A stretch of DNA of 46,334 bases from Sandaracinus sp. Lineage in GTDB: Bacteria > Myxococcota_A > Polyangia > Polyangiales > Houyiibacteriaceae. Shown here piece after piece: positions 44,054 to 46,334 of the stretch. The position numbers were made by a program, and so were the translations under genes. Below the pieces are notes generated by a model that worked only from the letters and a program-made list of their open reading frames with translations, was not told where the DNA came from and did not search any database. The stretch is from assembly GCA_002699025.1 (NCBI GenBank), contig PABA01000187.1, positions 1 through 46,334 of the forward strand, given 5' to 3'. Each line of letters starts with the position of its first letter. The stretch's first letter is position 1.

Positions 44054-46102
44054 ATGGGCAGCTTCTTCACGAACGTCCAGGTGCGGACCGACGAGGCCGG
44101 GCGCGCGGCGCTCGTCGACGCGCTCCGAGAGAGCCTCGAGGCGGAGGGGCTCGAGGCGGTCCCGGCCGAGAGCCCGCTCGAGCCGGACCGGACGATCGTG
44201 ATCCGGCCCGTGGACGCTGGCGGCTGGGTCGCCGTCTACGACAGCCGGAGCGAGGCGCAGGATCCGGCCACGCTCGACGCGCTGGCGACGGTCGCGACGG
44301 AGGCGACCGGCGGGGCGGCCTTCTGGGCGCTCGTGTACGACAGCGACGTCCTCGCGCTCGGGCTCTTCGTCGCGGGCGTGCGGCGCGATGGCTTCGACTC
44401 GTCGCCCGGGTATTTCGGCGAGGCGGTCCCGGCCGAGCAGCGCGAGGCGCTCGCCGGGGACGCGGCGGCCTGGGCGGAGGCGCTCGGCGTGGACGAGGCG
44501 GCGGTCGCGGAGGTCTTGGGGCGGGAGGACGCCTTCGCGGAGGAGACGCTCCAGCGGCTGGCCGAGCTGCTCGGCGTGGAGCCGGGGCGGGCGGGCGTGG
44601 GTCTCCGCTACCTCGGGGAGGTGGAGCGCGAGGACGCGGCGAACGTCGTCCTCCGCTTCCGCGCCCGTGAGCGCCCGGCGTGGGAGGCGGGCGCCGAGGG
44701 GCCGGTCGCGCTCGGGCCGCGCCCTGGCTTCGAGGCGCCGCTCGTGGCGGCCGTGGGGGACCCGCTCCTGGCGACGCTCCCGACGGCGAACCAGGGGGGC
44801 GCGGGCGTGGGGCTCCGGGCGATCGTCTATGGGAGCGCGCTCGAGCGCGGGCTCCTGGAGGTCGAGGCGCTCGAGCTGGTCGTGGGCTCGCCGCGGGACG
44901 CGGGCTTCGAGCGGGTGGCGCGGACGCCGGAGCCGATCGCGAGCGAGGGCGGCCGGCGTGGGCTGCTCGCCGAGTGGAGGAGGCAGCCGATCCCCGCCGG
45001 GCCCGGGGCGGCGCAGCCGAGCGACGCGGCCGACTGGCCGGCGTTCCTCCAGGCGCAGCAGCGGGCGGCGCTCCACCTGAGCGTGCGGGGGCGAGTCGTC
45101 GGGGCCGGCGAGGGGTCGCTCGTCGTGCTGCTCGAGTCGCCCGCCGAGCCGCCGTCCCAAGTCGCCGCGCGCTACCGGGTGCGCGTGGACGCGCCGCTCT
45201 GGGAGCCGCTCCGCTTCGCGCCGCCGCCGACCCCGATGAGCCCCCGCTCGATGCTCCTCCGGCGCCTCTCGGGGGAGCGCCACCGGGTGCTCCTCGCCGC
45301 GCTCTCGCCCGAGGCGCGCGAGCGCGTGTCGGCGGACGCGCTCGAGCGCTTCGGCGGGCTCCTCGAGAGGGCGAGCCTCGACGGGGGGCTGACGGTGAGC
45401 GCGATCTGGGCGGACCCGTCGCGTCGGCCGAAGGTGAGCCAGCACCGGCGCTGGCCGATCCGCGGGTTGGCGAAGAAGCTCGCCCAGTGCGCGGAGCTGA
45501 GCGTCGAGGCGCGGGCCGAGGCGGAGGGTGACGCGAACGCGCCGCTGACGTCCGAGCAGCTCGTGCAGCGGGTCGCGGAGGGGGTGGGCGGCTCCCGCGC
45601 GCGGGCCACGCTGGCGCTCGGCTCCGGCATGCCGTTCGGGGGGGCGCCCGCCGAGGAGCGCGCGTGGGTGCTCGGCGTGTCCGTCGGCGCGGGGGCCCTG
45701 CCGGCCGCGCACGCCGCGCTCGAGGCGTGGCTCGACGCGCTCGCGGCGGACGAGGCGCTGCTCCAGGCGACGCTCTCGCCGGCCGGCTGGGCGCCGAACG
45801 CCACGCTCGCCTCGACTCCCTACGAGCAGGCCTGCGGGATCCACCAGGGCGGCTGCGATCGCGCATACTGCGCGCGCTGGCTGCGCTGGCCGGGGCGAGA
45901 CCGGCTGGTGCTCGGCGCCGGGCTGTTCGCCGAGCTGGACCGGGAGGCCCTCGAGGCCGTCGCGGAGGTCGAGGCGCGGGCGCTCGGGGGCGCGCGCGTG
46001 ACGAAGCGCGAGGGCGTGACGCGGAGCGCCTGGGAGGAGGCCCTCGCGCCGATTCTCCCGAGCGCCGAGGACGCGCGCGCCTCCCGTGGACGGGTCGGCT
46101 GA
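44054..46102 (+). CDS. Large hypothetical protein, 682 residues
   Basis: A 682-residue, acidic, Ala/Glu-rich soluble protein without a signal peptide or membrane helix. The first 110 residues resemble a small alpha/beta domain (MGSFFTNVQVRTDEAG, TIVIRPVDAGGWVAVYDSRS) of the kind found in immunity-type or self-contained hypothetical proteins of unknown role. Residues about 200-310 are beta-rich. The C-terminal part has a Cys cluster (YEQACGIHQGGCDRAYCARW, about 597-616). I cannot name a family. The start ATG 44054 fits a tandem-repeat-bounded upstream region; the ribosome site (CGGGGG) is weak. The stop codon lies four bases before the 34-bp palindrome. Confidence 0.75.
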   Translation: MGSFFTNVQVRTDEAGRAALVDALRESLEAEGLEAVPAESPLEPDRTIVIRPVDAGGWVAVYDSRSEAQDPATLDALATVATEATGGAAFWALVYDSDVLALGLFVAGVRRDGFDSSPGYFGEAVPAEQREALAGDAAAWAEALGVDEAAVAEVLGREDAFAEETLQRLAELLGVEPGRAGVGLRYLGEVEREDAANVVLRFRARERPAWEAGAEGPVALGPRPGFEAPLVAAVGDPLLATLPTANQGGAGVGLRAIVYGSALERGLLEVEALELVVGSPRDAGFERVARTPEPIASEGGRRGLLAEWRRQPIPAGPGAAQPSDAADWPAFLQAQQRAALHLSVRGRVVGAGEGSLVVLLESPAEPPSQVAARYRVRVDAPLWEPLRFAPPPTPMSPRSMLLRRLSGERHRVLLAALSPEARERVSADALERFGGLLERASLDGGLTVSAIWADPSRRPKVSQHRRWPIRGLAKKLAQCAELSVEARAEAEGDANAPLTSEQLVQRVAEGVGGSRARATLALGSGMPFGGAPAEERAWVLGVSVGAGALPAAHAALEAWLDALAADEALLQATLSPAGWAPNATLASTPYEQACGIHQGGCDRAYCARWLRWPGRDRLVLGAGLFAELDREALEAVAEVEARALGGARVTKREGVTRSAWEEALAPILPSAEDARASRGRVG

Positions 46103-46106
46103 CCGC

Positions 46107-46140
46107 GCGAAACTGAACTTGACGTCAAGTTCAGTTTCGC
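46107..46140. promoter_or_regulatory. 34-bp perfect palindrome centred on TTGACGTCAA
   Basis: Each half is GCGAAACTGAACTTGAC followed by its exact complement, with no spacer. It begins four bases after the last stop codon. It is far less GC-rich than its surroundings. As RNA it would fold into a long hairpin, but no T-run follows, so an intrinsic terminator is uncertain. As DNA it could bind a dimeric regulator; TTGACGTCAA-type centres occur in operators of MerR- or TetR-type regulators. The gene to its right is outside the window, so its role cannot be settled here. Confidence 0.6.
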
Positions 46141-46250
46141 CAGAGGCTCTCCCGCCGCGCCCTGGGGCCCCTTCCCACGCAAGCCCTCGTCATCATGGGG
46201 CATTTCCCCCTCGCCCCCGCCCCTCCCCGGCGGCCCCACACCCCTCCGGT

Positions 46251-46334
46251 GTCCGCAGGACGCGTGGTGGTGTCCGCAGGACGCGTGGTGGTGTCCGCAG
46301 GACGCGTGGTGGTGTCCGCAGGACGCGTGGCGGC
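46251..46334. repeat. 21-bp tandem repeat at the window edge, four units with core GTCCGCAGGACGCG
   Basis: Units start at 46251, 46272, 46293 and 46314. Three are identical (GTCCGCAGGACGCG plus a TGGTGGT tail), and the fourth ends GGCGGC at the window edge. The array probably continues beyond. The arms GTCC/GGACGCG equal those of the array at 27177-27603, while the 3-base centre is GCA instead of TGC. Confidence 0.93.

Overview
The window is very GC-rich and densely packed. Genes are often joined by ATGA or GTGA start/stop overlaps. It carries Hanks-type Ser/Thr kinases with PEGA domains, many Cys-rich lipoproteins, a MopE-like Asp-rich lipoprotein and a chemoreceptor-like protein. This combination points to a myxobacterium (Myxococcota, most like the Polyangiales/Sandaracinus type). 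That placement is an inference from gene content; no rRNA or tRNA gene was found to confirm it.

Layout. (1) 1-9589, plus strand: six genes in one apparently translationally coupled run: PEGA-domain kinase, TPR/PEGA membrane protein, small lipoprotein, second kinase, a large lipoprotein with disintegrin-like and thrombospondin-1-like repeats, and a MopE-like lipoprotein. This looks like a signalling and surface-protein operon and is the best candidate for an undescribed system. (2) 9824-15802: a small hypothetical protein, a membrane-anchored alpha/beta hydrolase, a TRAM/Fe-S rRNA m5U methyltransferase, a divergent YgiQ-type radical SAM protein and a GIDE/BAM-domain membrane protein. (3) 16020-25157: a Yellow/MRJP-like lipoprotein, a protein with a CxxCH motif joined to prenyltransferase-like repeats, an outer-membrane barrel candidate, a CPBP protease, a four-helix membrane protein, an SCP2-domain protein and a TPR lipoprotein. 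Repeat-rich intergenic DNA separates several of these. (4) 25277-31209: a chemoreceptor-like protein, a 19-unit minisatellite, the minus-strand operon tatB-tatC-lpxR-like, and a two-gene unit with an SGNH hydrolase. (5) 31539-39844: an RND/MMPL-type exporter, a lipoprotein built of CxxxC modules, a periplasmic two-domain rhodanese, an acetate kinase fused to a PduL-type phosphotransacylase, and a GH113-like exported glycosidase. (6) 39882-43803: ergothioneine genes, with egtC-egtB-(unknown) on the minus strand and egtD divergent. (7) 44054-46334: a large unrecognised protein, a 34-bp perfect palindrome and a second minisatellite sharing its core with the first.

How genes may work together. 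The two kinases could relay signals to the envelope proteins encoded with them. TatBC could export folded proteins, with an outer-membrane lipid A deacylase-like protein in the same operon. The AckA-PduL fusion would convert acyl-CoA to acid plus ATP in one polypeptide. EgtBCD would make ergothioneine with EgtA and EgtE functions supplied elsewhere.

Repeats are a second theme: a 15-bp Pro-coding array at the left edge, 13-bp, 69/70-bp and 70-bp intergenic arrays, GAA-loop hairpins resembling REP elements, and two minisatellites built on GTCC-N3-GGACGCG. No CRISPR array, insertion sequence or RNA gene was recognised.
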